64,000 bases of DNA, taken from the NCBI GenBank assembly GCA_030867875.1, contig JAOWCC010001501.1, positions 16,769,524 to 16,833,523 on the forward strand, written 5' to 3'. The stretch comes from Actinernus sp. WN-2022 (lineage: Eukaryota; Cnidaria; Anthozoa; Actiniaria; Actinernidae). Below, one piece after another: positions 24,315-35,193 of this stretch. Below the pieces are notes generated by a model. The model did no database searches and was not told where the DNA came from. It worked only from the letters and a program-made list of their open reading frames with translations. The number at the start of each line of letters is the position of its first letter. Within the stretch, counting starts at the first letter, position 1. The translations under genes were made by a program, and so were the position numbers.

Positions 24315-27300
24315 TAATAATAATGGTTTATTAACAGTACTTTCACTGGGTGGCTCTTCGCCTGTTAATCTAAAATAATGTAAAATATAAAATGTTGATA
24401 AAATATGACTAAGATATAACTGAGATGTAATGATAACCGTACTAAGGATTAAAATATGGCTATACGTAACTATTGTAAAATTAATCAATGGAGTCTGTCG
24501 GCAGCACAGTTCTTTAGATATCCTTTCGATAACCGACAAAATTCAGCAAAGGTTGCAGAGTTCCTAATATTTACAGGTAAATTATTGAACACGGATGAAC
24601 TGGTATCCTGGAAGGTGCCATTTTCAGGTGGGACCTTTAACTGTTTACTGCTGGCTGACCGTAGTGTTCTATTGGGTATCAGTCACTATAATGAAGGGCC
24701 TTATATACAAGCTTTAACAAGTGAAATTTTCTGCGTTCTAAGACGGGTAGCCAACAAAATTTTAAGATATCAGTTCTACTAGCATAACGATTGAGAACAA
24801 AACCAGCAGCAGCAAGTTGGACACGCTGTAAGCGTTTGACAAGATTAGCCAGGAATTGGGTGTAGCACAACATCATTAAAGTCAAGCTTTGGTAAAATGA
24901 GACTTTCAACTAAATGCTTCCTAAGCATGAAAGGTGCTAAATGTTTCAGTTTTCTAATAATGGATAAAATAGAATAACAAGATGATATAGTAGAGTTTAC
25001 ATCATCAGTCCACTTTAAGTGCTGTTGAATTTGTGTCCGAGTAGGCGAGCAGAAGTCACTCTTTCAAGCTGTTTGCCACCCACAGAGAGACGAATAGTAT
25101 AGTAATCCAGATTATGAACCCGGGAGAGCTGAGCAGTGGAGAACAGCATGACTTTCGTTTTTTTTGGGATTAAGCACGAGGTTAGAAGCGACGGACCATG
25201 ATGTTAATTGGTCAAGGGCATATTGTAGCCGGTCCTCGCACTCTTTAACTTTCATGGGCTTGCCGTGAGTGTATATCGTAGTGTCATCGGCATACTGATA
25301 TGATGTCACCAACTTCATACGATCAGATAGGTCATTAACATACAAGTTAAATAAGACTGGTCCAAGGATTGACCCTTGGGGTACCCCGAACGTAACTTTA
25401 ATTATTCGAGATGTCCTATCATCAATCTGGACATACTGTGTGCGTCCAGTTAGATAGCTGACAACCCATCTCAAATAGGACTTCGAAAAGCCTTGTTTGT
25501 GTAGTTTCACCAGTACGGTTTCATAGGCAACGGTGTCGAATGCCTTTGAAAAGTCTGCAAGTATCGCCATGAGATCTCTACCCACAAGTGTTCCATAGAG
25601 GGATACCTAGCCTCAATATCTGATCTCTTTTATGTAAATTCCCACGCCACCACCCCTGATATTGTCACGATTATTAAATTCCTGAACGTAACCAAGTATG
25701 GTGACATGCTGCAACAGGAGACTGATATAGCCCTAGTGGACCAACAGCATTGTTGTCGATATCAAAACAGTCTCTGGGCATTACAATACAATGAAGATAG
25801 CCCTAGTGCTAGGACCAGTAGCATTGTTGTCGATATGCAAAACAGTATTGAGGGATTACAATACAATGAAGATAGCCCTAGTGCTAGGACCAGTAGCATT
25901 GTTGTCGATATGCAAAACAGACTGTACAATGAACATACACTGTAGCTCTAGTTCTAGGGTAACCTCCCTTCATGTATAAACAGGCCTTTAGTTACCTTTT
26001 CCTGAAACTGGCGTCGACACCAGTTTGAAGTGTCATCTATTGTCTCCTTTGGAATATCCTTAACTGGAATTCGCCTGGGGAAAAACAAAATATATGACAT
26101 TCTTGTTTCTTTTCTGCGGTTCAAAGCTAAATGGCATAGCCGAAAGATGTCAAGATTTTATTCAGTAAAATTGTGTAGTCTTGAACTTTATTCGCATCCT
26201 GTCCATTATTTTATTCAGTAAAATCAAGAGCCCATTACCAGGAGCATCCATATCTCCTATAAAGATGTCACGGTGTTTCCACAAGTTTGGCTCTCTTTAG
26301 ATGCTTTCCCCCGCCAATTTGTGGGCTGCACCAGAGGCGGAACAAAAGATGCCTCATTAGCTACTTGTGTTATACCAACCAACATGGCTGCTAGTGTACT
26401 TAGCAACTTGCAATATCTGTAGGAAGCAATACATTGGTAACACTACTCAGAGTTACGCACAGGAATCCCGACATAGACCAGCATGCCTTGCTGGCCTCAG
26501 CTATTTATACTGTGTGTCGTTGCCATTAATAGTTTAATCACTGAAGAGGACCACAAGGTCGAAAGGCCTTTGATTAAAAGGTATTCCATCACAGCAGTAT
26601 GGCGTTGTATTTAGTCTACTTGTATATAACATGGCTGCTACGCTTTTGAATTATTAGGAATGCTTAGAATAGTGACAACTGTTCTAAAAATAGCCTAACT
26701 TGTGAAAACGCTGTGACATTATGGATGGACGCTCCTGGATATGGGCTCCTGGTGACATTGTGTGGTCTTGAACTATATTTGCGTCTGTCTTTATTGTATT
26801 CAGTAAAATTGTAAAGTCTTGAACTTTATTTGTGGGTCTGAGTCCTCATTTTATTGCCATTTTATTTGTGCCATGCGTCCTTCACTTTATCCACGCAATT
26901 TTCTTCATTCAAAAGACTTCGACTTCAAATTTGCAAATTTGCCTTTTACCGGTTCGAAGCTCGAGCAAGTTGAAATGCTATTGTCCCAGTTGTACTTAAC
27001 GCTGATTGGCTCAAACAACCGTAAGTGATTTGTTATGTGATTGGTTCCTCCATTACAGTAGTTGCACAGTAAGTTGTTTCATTTAATATTTGCACTCTAA
27101 GAATGATCAACTGAATTGACTCACCGTAACAACAGATGCACTTCATATCTCTCACAAAAAAGCATTCCTTTCATGTTCGGTTGACTGCCTTTAGGGAAAC
27201 CAACTTCGATATCATAAACGACAGGTACTAAGGAACATCAGAATGATTTATGGCTGTTAAAATAAACCTAATTCCTGGATTTTACTTGTTCAAAACTCCA

Positions 27301-30300
27301 ATTAAAATAACTTACGATAAAATGGGATGCTGGTTGGCGTAGTGGTAAAACACTCGCCTCTCACCGATGTGGTCCCGGGTTCGATTCCCGGCTTGGGCAC
27401 CGTATGCGAGTTAGGTTTGTTGTTGATTCCTTATCTGCATTTGAGGGTTTTACTCCAAGTTCTCCGGTTTTCCTTCCTCCATAAAAATCAACATGCGAGT
27501 CGAGTGGTGTGTGCCCAAAACAGTTAATGTAGCGAGGAGTGTGTGAGGAGTAAAAGCAGGCCCACACCAGCTGTAAGCTGACATGATCAGCCTGCTATAA
27601 CGAATATAATATGTAATAATAATATAAACACTTATATAGTGCTTATACTGTACTGTCCTATAAGCGCTTTACAATATCTAAAATAATTAAAATTTATATT
27701 ACAAAAAATTATTATAAGCTAGCCTAAATAGGTGTGTTTTGAGCAACAGAACTAATATCAGAAGGTAGATGATTCCATAAAGTAGGGGATGAATAGAAAA
27801 AGCCCAAGTCCATAGTTCTTGAGTTTATATTGAGGGCAGTTCGAGGCAGTATATTTACGAAAAATGTGGACCCGGAAATCAAAAACTCAGTTTCAAACCC
27901 AGGCTCCGTAATATATTACGTCATAAACTTAACTGCACACCACTCCCTCCTCCCAAAGGCAAAACACCCTCCTCTCATCACTTTTACCTAGGAGCACCCC
28001 CTGGGGAGTACCCCCTGGATCCTAGAGGTTTCTTTTTCATTTTTCTCCTGTCTTTTCTCACCTTTATCTTGTAAGTGCCGTGTTGTTATGGCAAACCCTC
28101 TCGACCTAGGCAACAGATGATGCTGCAGCTCTGGCAGGTTTTTAGATCGAGCATACTTCAGACTTGCTTGCAATTTAGCATCAGTTAGTCTGGTTCCTTC
28201 TGCAAATATTGCCATCTAACAAAGAACAAAAGAATATTATGCTCCAGGAAACTATGTGAAATCCGGAGGGGGGGGTTCCTCTCCTATACTGAAGCTAATG
28301 GTATGTGCCACCCTATATTGTATGGTTATCGAGCTGTTTTAAAAATAATAATAATAATAATATATAAATTTATAAAGCACTAAAAACTATAAAATTAATA
28401 TTCTAAAGTGCTATCTATAAAATACAATAATCTGTATTATGTAAACACAAACAAAAAGAACTAACTGACTAACTATAAACTAACTAACTAATTAAATATA
28501 TAAATAAATAAATAAATATACACGTGTACTGTGTTAAAAATTCTTAATGAAAAGCCTTGTTAAATAAACTTGTATGAAACAGGATTATAAACTTTGCTGT
28601 TTTAGTCTCACAACTGGAATTGACTGGGAAGTATGAGAATACACATGTTCATTTATTTCTTGTTATGTTATCATTTAACTTTAAAAAAAAAATCAAGAAA
28701 GACAACAAACCACAGCAAAAAACGTCATTGGATTAGATGTGATTAAAGTGCCACTACGACGAAAATTTACCATTTCGATTTGCCACTTTATTAGTGTCAA
28801 TAGGTCAATCAGTGTTAGAAATATCCGAAATAGTAAAAAATATTCCCCAATGAGCAAGTTAAACCACAATATTTTAAGAGAATTTACTGGTAAAATCCTG
28901 TCCGCCATTACTGGAGGCTGTTCCCTTTATTCAGCGGAAGTGATGTCATATACGCAACACCACAATCAGCGTGGCTACTTTTTATGCATACCATTTTGTG
29001 TGAACCTCGCAATGATAAATATAACTATTCTTGTGAACAAGTTGTGTTGTGCAGGCAAGCGTTATGCGTATGACGTCACTTCCGCTTCCAGTAATGGAGG
29101 ACGTTTAGATTCAATAATAAGTCATAGTTCAAAAAATAAGACTTCCTGTCGTCGTATCGAAAAACAGTTTGGACTGGAAATAATATACTCTACTTTATGA
29201 ATATGTAAAAACATTGATATGTCAACATTTGATCATAATGGCAAAATGAAAGGATGCTTTAATGGGGCACTAGCTGTCAATCAAAATGAACTTTTAGTTT
29301 CCTTAAAACAAAACTACAAAAATAACACCCTGAGATAGAAGAGAAATATCATGTGATATGCTTTTCAATCGTTTTCGATAGAGGATGGCAAAGATTAAAG
29401 TGGATTACAAATGGTTATTCTAGAAACTTGATTTCAGTTACAGTGAACCAATTATTTCAAGTTGCTCTAAATCTCTATTAAATCCACTGCAGTCTTTACC
29501 ATCCTTCATCAAAATTGTCTAAAATTTCTCCAGCATACCTGGAAAGCATCTCTACTAATCTGAGCAGTTATTTTTGTCTTTTATCATGAGAACGTTTATC
29601 ATTTGGAGGTCACAGGAAAACCAGTCCCGGGAAGCCAGTTCAGCTCTGAGAGACCTTGGCCTTGTGGCACACTCCCACCCAAAATTCCCAGGTGTACCCA
29701 CCCTCGGTAGAAATCTACCCCATGTATGGCAGAAATGTTTGGAACTGAGGCCAAAATTTATTAAATATTGAACAAGCTTACCCAAAAAGGATATGGAAAA
29801 TCTTCAAGTGTCTCTAAACTGTTCTTCAGCACTTTTTGATCTGTTTGCCAATTACGACTGACAAAAGCGTATTCACTGCTGAACCACGAGAAACCCATAA
29901 TAGGTAGAAACTTGAGGTATCCCTTCATGTAACATTTGGTTGCCTGGAATGTAAATTTGACAAAAAGTTAATAAGGGTATACACTGTATGTAAACTGAAC
30001 ACTATCTATGCCTATAAATACATACCACATGTACATAATTACGTACATGTACTATCAGAGATATGGACATGAACATTAAAACAGTTACATTTTGTATGAT
30101 AGTTTACCTGATGGTACATGTATGTCCTCTTACTTACCAGTTGTATTAGGTCATTGCACTGAGTGATTATTTCCAATGATGTTGGTCATGAGATGACAAG
30201 AACATGGTAGAAGAGGACATCATTCCAAAGTTAACTATCATAAATGTGTTTTATTTTCTACAACAAACGAGCGTTGAAGGCAAATAAAATTGTGGGGTAA

Positions 30301-33300
30301 AAGTAATTAGTGTATACCACACCTGCAGTGAATATCACTTTTTGCGTGCTCTGATTGGCTACTCATGACAAACAGTGAATATGATTTCATATTCACCTCC
30401 GAGCAAAGCAGCGATCACCTCGTGCAAGTTTTTGTCCATTTGACAGAAAATAAAATAACTATTTGGTGCTGGCTATTCACCTACAGTGTGGTATATACTA
30501 AAACAATTATTCACCTCAGTCTTGGTGAAACAGCTCGGTAAATATCCACCACTATTCACCTTCACTTCAGTGAATAATTGTTAATTATTGCACGTGTTAT
30601 CTAGAGTGGTTTTTGATTTAGTGTCGAACGTAATAAGTGATTGCTTTGGTTTTGCATTTGCTTAGCTTGTCTATTGGCTGCGAAAAATGTTTTATCAGCC
30701 AATCAAGTTCTGAAACTAAAACCAAACATTGTTTGGTCCATCACCCAATCGATTTTCGTTTTAGCGAGAGATATCCACAATTGCGTTTACTTTTCCTCAT
30801 GATTGGTTCAGGTAAATCCAATCATGAATTACTTCAGTTCATGAATGGCTCATGGTGTTTTTACTTGCTCCCGTGATTGGCTCTGTAATTACTTTGGTTT
30901 TGGTTTTACGACACTCAATCGAAAACAGTTTTATCACACAATTGATCATGTGTGTGATATATCTCTGAGGTGAGCGGTCATGCAATCTAGCTACCATGGT
31001 TACATGGGATGTCCTCTTATTTTCAATAGTAATCAGCCAATCAGAAAACAAGAAACTGAGCAGTTGTTATACAAATACAAACTTACTCCAAGAACTCCTG
31101 CTCTGTCTGCCAATACCCATCCAATGAGCCAGTCAATGTCGCTGCGGTGGTTGCCAAGGCATATTGCACTCTCCTTACCCAACTTATCAAAGTCCTCTTT
31201 ATTGCCATAAAGCCTAAGGTCTAGGTCTGACCACCACTCTGCTAGGAATGTCAACTCTAGATGAAGATACAGAAAATTAATGTGTATGGATATACACTTC
31301 ATTCATAATGCACTTGTCATCGGCTTCCCTTTCTCATGGTAATATTTTAATTGTTGTATAGCTGTGTGTATATACATGTATGAGGCACATCGTGAATTGA
31401 TGGGAACGAGTCATGCTTTCAACCAAAGATCAGGTTCCCTTCGAAAGTGTTGAAAAGGTTATAATTATGTGTTTACGTTAAACATGTGATATTTTGTGCA
31501 TAAAATAAGCCATTATGTCAGCTTGCCAGTATTTGTTGGCTGCTCCTTTCATTACGTTTTTATTTAATAGAACAGATTATGATGCATGGGCTCGGAGTAA
31601 TGATTCTTTTATTGGAACATACATGTAGATTGTAGTCGGTTTAGTTGCACAGGTTATTAATCTCCTGTTGGGGGCTTGCATTGCCCCACTATAGCTAGTA
31701 CTGGGGACTTTGATGATAAAAAGTGCCCCACATGTGGGGAAATATAGGGGCTTTGCAATACAAAATTAGCAAAGTCCCCACGTTTGTCTGGGGTCCCCCC
31801 TCCCCTCGGGGAAGCCAATGACAAGTGCACAATGGCCGCCACCTAATTTCATAAATTGGAAGATTAATGACAGTGGACAGAGAACCTATTTCTACCAGCT
31901 TTATGCACATGAAAGATCGTACCTAAATTACTAATTGACCACACTTTGAAAGCAATGTTTGAAAATCAAATTGCTGTCGAGTTATTGGCATTTTAAATGT
32001 AGAAAAAAAACATGAAAGCAAGGCTGGAAATGCCTCATACCAATCTCTCTAATTTCAAATCACTGTAACTTTACAGCCTTTTATGCTACATGTACAACAC
32101 TCAAATTCTACAGGATCACCAATGTTGGTATTACTCTTTCGCATGGTAAGGATGTTGTTTTCCATACATTGTACATGTCACTGGCTAAACTGTTAAAATA
32201 CAGAGAATATGCCCTTATGAATGTGGTGTACAATGTATACGATGTTCTACCTCTTATTACTATTTTCATAGAAGTGCAACCCTGGAAGTTTCAAGTCGCA
32301 TTTCGAAAATTGCATGTAGCCAACCACCAATGAAATGCAGATACTGCCTTGACTTAATTAAATGTAGGCGGTACTTGTTTGATTGATGGTTGCCTAAATG
32401 CAATTTTCCAAGCAAGACATGAAACTTTTGCAGTTGCAATTCAATGAAAAACTTAGGTGATAACCAACTAATAACCATTATTGTATTATTAATTTGTCAA
32501 TAATATAGACCAAGTTTAATTGACTGTTGAAAGTTTTCAGTGATTGCTTTGGTTTTGCGTTTACTTACATGTAGCTTTTCTATTGGCTGTGAAAACATTT
32601 TGTAATCAGACAGCGAATCAAATTCCAGAGTAATTAAAAGCCAATCGTGGTTTTGGTCCATCACACAATCGTTCCACCAATAGGTTTACACCTACATTTG
32701 TACTTTTCCTCCTGATTGGTTACTTTCTCATGCCAGTGAAACAAATCGGAAATCACTTTAGTATATGATTGGTTCGTTGTAATTGCTTAATTTGGTTTTT
32801 GTTTTACTACAGTCAATTGAAACCTGCTCTAACAAGCAACTTGCCAATCCTCAGTTAGTTGACACACAAAAATAAAATAAACAAGTCTATACATGAGTAC
32901 ATGAGTAAGTGTTACACAAGCAGATCCTCTCTGCTTAAGTAAGAAAAGATGCCAGTATGATAACTACATGTATCTCTTCTCAATAATCTTTGTTTATGTT
33001 TTATATTGTATAAATGAGTGTAAATGATATATTTGTTAGTACGATTGCATATTATACATGTTGAGTTAAGTACATGTAGTAGGGCTAGTTTTGGAGTAAT
33101 AGTAATAATAGGGATTATTATATACATGTAGCTAATTATTTAATAAATAAGCAATTTTGCGAGCTACATGTATGATTGGTCACTTTGCGGTCCATAATTT
33201 CCCGTACGGACCTTCTGCCCACTTCCGTTCTCAAAGAAAATGAAGCCATATAATAAATATATTAGTTATTAACCTTGTTTGCTTGGTCCATACCATAAGT

Positions 33301-34116
33301 TATGGATTTCTTTTTTCACCCTTTTTATTGCCTGCACGCTTCACACTTAATAATGATAACGACGACATATTAACCTTACAGTTAAATCTAACATACGGTC
33401 CTCAAAGTGTGTGGTTATAGTGCAACGGCCAGGCTTGGGACATCAAAAAGAGGGGAAAACCTGGTCCATAACTTATGATACGGACCTCACACTTGTTTAT
33501 AATAAGAGGTATTTATACAACCTCCAGAGATAAAAACACAAGGCATACAAAATGTAATTTCTTCACAAAGATTTAAGAAATGCAGCAAAAGGTAGGAAAA
33601 TCAATAATTCATTCGGACTAGTCTGTTACGAAGACTGTCACCAAACTCAGCATCTTTTGTCATATTGATTTTGAATTTTCTCGGGTTAAAGTTCATGGCT
33701 TGTGGGACGTAGCAACAGTAACTAAGGGGGAGGAACTAGTTTTGCAGCTGTCAGAACTACATGTATCAATAATTCTAAATGTGTGTCCATATTGTTCTTA
33801 AACATTAAAATGTAATAATTTCCTAAAAACCCAATGTCAATGTCTGATATTGTAATTAAGCCACCTGACTATTAATTTTTGCATGACCCATACAGCATGA
33901 TACTTCCCAAAAAAATAATTATAAAATGTACTTACGACACCAGTGAAGGTACACAATATGCATATTCAGCCATCGGTACAGAGTCTTGTTTAATGACCAT
34001 ATTGGCAGTATTAAGAGTTGAATTACATTCACAATAAGTCCACTGATTAGAAAGACCAGAACTACCCATAAACACACTAAGGGAAATCTCTTGACAGTAT
34101 ACAGGAGTTCTACCAT
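22501..34116 (-). CDS. 1-acyl-sn-glycerol-3-phosphate acyltransferase (AGPAT/LPAT), seven coding exons
   Basis: Exons 34116-33936, 31256-31087, 29943-29782, 28215-28062, 27227-27125, 26074-25996 and 22746-22501 total 1095 bases and join without any frame conflict into 364 residues. All introns are GT-AG. Family role: transfer of an acyl chain to lysophosphatidic acid to make phosphatidic acid in the ER membrane. The catalytic motif N-H-R-S-D-I-D lies at residues 96-102 (H97, D102) and the F-A-E-G-T-R motif at 175-180. Hydrophobic segments lie at about residues 11-40 and 307-355. The length fits AGPAT3/4/5 (about 364-378). The context of both motifs, and the W-C-R-x-Q-F segment near 276-281, look at least as close to plant LPAT2-type enzymes as to human AGPAT3/4, so the exact orthologue is left open. 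The start codon has a good context (CAACATGG) 8 bases after a splice acceptor. Confidence 0.93.
22778..22989. other. Intron part with one end of a 'ctgtgtcacggt' element
   Basis: The word 'ggggctgtgtcacggt' near 22789 resembles the ends of the TTAA element at 47476-49120. G-rich and C-rich runs follow. No partner end is visible. Confidence 0.45.
22990..23536. mobile_element. Complete TTAA-flanked MITE in the last AGPAT intron
   Basis: It begins TTAAAGTGCC and ends GGCACTTTAA, with inverted arms of about 150-190 bases. TTAA at both ends fits a piggyBac-type target. The same family occurs at 2140-2487 and 56098-56644. No transposase is encoded. Confidence 0.88.
23774..24135. mobile_element. 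MITE with about 90-bp terminal inverted repeats
   Basis: The ends are atacatgcatcaggagttcc and its reverse complement. The inverted arms continue through 'gcattctgggtaggtgggct' and 'aaaagtgggcatcaacttc'. It lies inside the last AGPAT intron. Confidence 0.88.
24286..25612 (-). mobile_element. 5'-truncated LINE in the last AGPAT intron
   Basis: An (aat)n run at 24286-24325 marks the 3' end. Minus-strand frames at 25585-25112 and 24909-24679 encode reverse transcriptase. The first has D-F-S-K-A-F-D, G-V-P-Q-G-S-I-L-G-P and the intact Y-A-D-D box; the second has the C-terminal L-P-V-L-E-R-R segment. Frames are broken between them. The element has the same orientation as the host gene. The 5' limit is approximate. 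Confidence 0.85.
25720..25945. repeat. 75-bp tandem repeat, about 2.7 copies
   Basis: The word 'gatagccctagtgctaggac' recurs at 25796 and 25871, with a diverged partial copy at about 25725. It lies about 50 bases downstream of the donor of the short AGPAT exon. Confidence 0.9.
25996..26074 (-). CDS. AGPAT exon, short
   Basis: 79 bases. The acceptor is TTTTTCCCCAG and the donor is GAAAAG then GTAACT. It completes an Arg codon and encodes R-I-P-V-K-D-I-P up to R-Q-F-Q-E-K, which corresponds to the I-P...Q-E-K segment of AGPAT proteins. Confidence 0.92.
26893..27073. repeat. Second copy of the dispersed repeat at 237-452
   Basis: It shares several 12-16-base words in the same order with the first copy. 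It lies in an AGPAT intron, 50 bases from the V-Y-D exon donor. Confidence 0.7.
27125..27227 (-). CDS. AGPAT exon, V-Y-D region
   Basis: 103 bases. The acceptor is TTCCTTAG and the donor is TTACG then GTGAGT. It completes the Val codon from the previous exon and encodes P-V-V-Y-D-I followed by a Gly/Pro/Lys segment and E-V-H-L-L-L. The V-Y-D segment is conserved in this acyltransferase class. Too short to stand out as an open frame. Confidence 0.93.
27323..27600 (+). mobile_element. tRNA-derived SINE with intact A and B boxes
   Basis: An A box (tggcgtagtgg, 27335-27345) and a perfect B box (ggttcgattcc, 27378-27388) are 32 bases apart. They are followed by a non-tRNA body containing 'ctccggttttccttcctcc', a type I associate with coral SINEs. 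It lies in an AGPAT intron, antisense to the gene. The cloverleaf is degraded, so it is not a functional tRNA. Confidence 0.8.
27603..27851 (-). mobile_element. 3' tail of a truncated LINE
   Basis: An (aat)-type end is followed by 'tatatagtgcttat' and 'ataagcgctttaca' stem words, then a short minus-strand stretch with T-L-W-N-H-L-P. It matches the 3' organisation of the LINE at 20443-21417. Confidence 0.7.
28062..28215 (-). CDS. AGPAT exon with the EGTR motif
   Basis: Residues 172-222 plus one base. The acceptor is TTGTTAG immediately before an ATG that is internal here, not a start. The donor is AAAG then GTGAG. It has F-A-E-G-T-R (usual form F-P-E-G-T-R) and the conserved L-L-P-R-S-R-G-F. 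Confidence 0.95.
28344..28480 (-). mobile_element. Small LINE 3' tail fragment
   Basis: An (aat)n run is followed by 'tataaatttataaagcact' and 'aaagtgctat'. This is the same end organisation as above, without coding sequence. Confidence 0.5.
28743..29270. mobile_element. MITE starting TTAAAGTGCCACTACGAC
   Basis: Its right half is the reverse complement of the sequence at 45902-46070, including 'cgatacgacgacaggaagtc'. Internal CG-containing words around 28908 and 29085 are inverted (tccgccattactgg; ccagtaatggagga). The right boundary is approximate. Confidence 0.65.
29782..29943 (-). CDS. AGPAT exon, motif II region
   Basis: 54 codons in phase 0 (residues 118-171). The acceptor is ATTCCAG and the donor is TTTTGG then GTAAGC. 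It reads through K-F-L-P-I-M-G, then S-E-Y-A-F, and ends Y-P-F-W, matching the acyltransferase segment between the NHx4D and EGTR motifs. It has no internal start codon near its beginning and is easy to miss. Confidence 0.95.
30290..30600. repeat. Intronic repeat with 'tataccacac/tgtggtatata' inverted words
   Basis: Several 'gtgaatat' and 'attcacc' words recur, and a 'tgtataccacac' word at 30312 is inverted at 30487. This looks like an old MITE. Boundaries are uncertain. Confidence 0.45.
30632..30930. repeat. Dispersed repeat, copy 1
   Basis: It starts 'gtgattgctttggttttgc', contains many 'gattgg' and 'ccaatc' words, and ends 'cactcaatcgaaaac'. A diverged copy in the same order lies at 32540-32830. 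Confidence 0.75.
31087..31256 (-). CDS. AGPAT exon with the NHx4D catalytic motif
   Basis: Codes for residues 61-117. The acceptor is ATCTAG before 31256 and the donor is GGA then GTAAGT. Its first two bases complete the Gln codon begun in the previous exon. It contains E-W-W, the N-H-R-S-D-I-D-W motif and the A-G-V-L-G end. Confidence 0.95.
31620..31845. repeat. Intronic repeat rich in 'ggggact' and 'agtcccc' words
   Basis: Inverted short words (ggggactttg / caaagtcccc) frame a G/C-rich segment at 31672-31810. It is probably a MITE remnant. Confidence 0.4.
32540..32830. repeat. Dispersed repeat, copy 2
   Basis: It matches 30632-30930 in order and orientation. The shared start is 'gtgattgctttggttttgc'. 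Confidence 0.75.
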
Positions 34117-34124
34117 GTTGAACT
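33936..34124 (-). CDS. AGPAT exon with start codon (coding from 34116)
   Basis: Codes for residues 1-60 plus one base. A polypyrimidine tract and CATAG acceptor precede 34124, so an upstream 5' UTR exon exists. The donor is C then GTAAGT at 33935. The exon holds the first membrane segment and the 'S-L-N-K-T-L-Y-R' stretch that follows it. Confidence 0.92.
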
Positions 34125-34185
34125 CTATGGAGAAAGAAAAGAAAGAAAGAAAGCTCTAACATTATTTTGTGCAAACCCTGCCTGC

Positions 34186-34445
34186 TGAGAGCGGAAGACA
34201 ATTTTGTGATGAACAATAACAACAAATAGTGTGTGTTTGTCTCGGAACTATCAGCTGTTATAGTTCACCACAAAATTTTGGTGTGCGCTCATTGGCTAAA
34301 AGCGATCACGTGACGTGATAGTTATTGTCCGCGGAGGCAAACTATCAGGCGATAGTGCCCGCTGAGAGCTGAAGACAATTTTGTGATGAACAATAACGAC
34401 AAATAGACTGTGTTTGTCTCTGAACTATCGGCTGATAGTTTCCCT
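34186..34445. repeat. Pair of about 70-bp direct repeats
   Basis: The word 'gaagacaattttgtgatgaa' starts a repeated block at about 34194 and 34369, each running into 'gaactatc(a/g)gctg'. The pair lies just upstream of the exon holding the AGPAT start codon. Confidence 0.8.
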
Positions 34446-34446
34446 T

Positions 34447-34541
34447 GGAAATTTGATGTTCTTAAAACTAGCATATATATAAGCCCTCAAACTTTGTTCT
34501 TGGCCTTATATTTGTTTTAAGAACATCAAATTTCCATGGGC
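34447..34541. repeat. Inverted repeat around 'aaatttgatgttctt'
   Basis: Words ggaaatttgatgttcttaaa (34448) and ttaagaacatcaaatttcc (34521) form arms of about 20 bases around a 55-base loop. Confidence 0.8.
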
Positions 34542-34932
34542 AACTATCATCCAATAGTTCCTTGACGGACATACTCTACTTGTATAATAGTCCTGAAACA
34601 AAAACACTATTAATTTTGACATTTAATTGTTAAACACTGAAATTGTCTTCCATTCTCCCTGCGCACTACCACAGTACCATGCCACATGATCAACTTCATC
34701 TAATCAGAATTGGAGAATTAATTCAGTGTGAACTATAATAGATACTTCACGAGGATTGTAGCACAACTAAGAGCAAGTAATCAACTAGTCAATATTTTTT
34801 ATATAATTTTATTTTGATAAATTGACTGCCATTGTTGCTTTTGGAAACTGTTCTTTTCACTACTCACCATCAATATAGTTTACAGAATATATACTAAGTG
34901 AGTAGCTTACTAGCCAATCAGGTTGCAGGATT

Positions 34933-35193
34933 CAGTATACAGCTATTTCAAAAAGGTTGCCACAGACAAATGGCAAGCAACATTCCCAGAACAAAATGGA
35001 TTGTAGTTGTAGCTGAAAGTCTGATGAGTTTGTTTGTTTTTGGGTCACAAACTTTAAGACGAATATTAATGGCCTCCTGAGAATTGATTTCCGAGTTACA
35101 CTGGACAGTTCAACCACAATCCATTTCGGTCTAAGAATGTCGCTTGTCGTTTGCGGTTTGTCAGGGACCTTTTTTGAAATAGCTGTATATAGA
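34933..35193. mobile_element. Foldback MITE, diverged arms of about 90 bases
   Basis: The sequence 'tatacagctatttcaaaaag' near 34936 pairs with 'tttttgaaatagctgtata' near 35170. Inner words 'caaaatggattgta' and 'cacaatccattt' also pair. Confidence 0.75.

Noticed and set aside
24222..24317. Poly-Ile/poly-Tyr open frames
   Set aside because: They are translations of the (aat)n microsatellite at a LINE 3' end.
28062..28215. Separate small gene starting at the ATG at 28215
   Set aside because: The ATG directly follows a splice acceptor and the frame joins exactly to the upstream acyltransferase exon.
32912..33127. Membrane protein frame in the intron
   Set aside because: AT-rich chance frame covering several TACATGTA sites; no homology or splice support.
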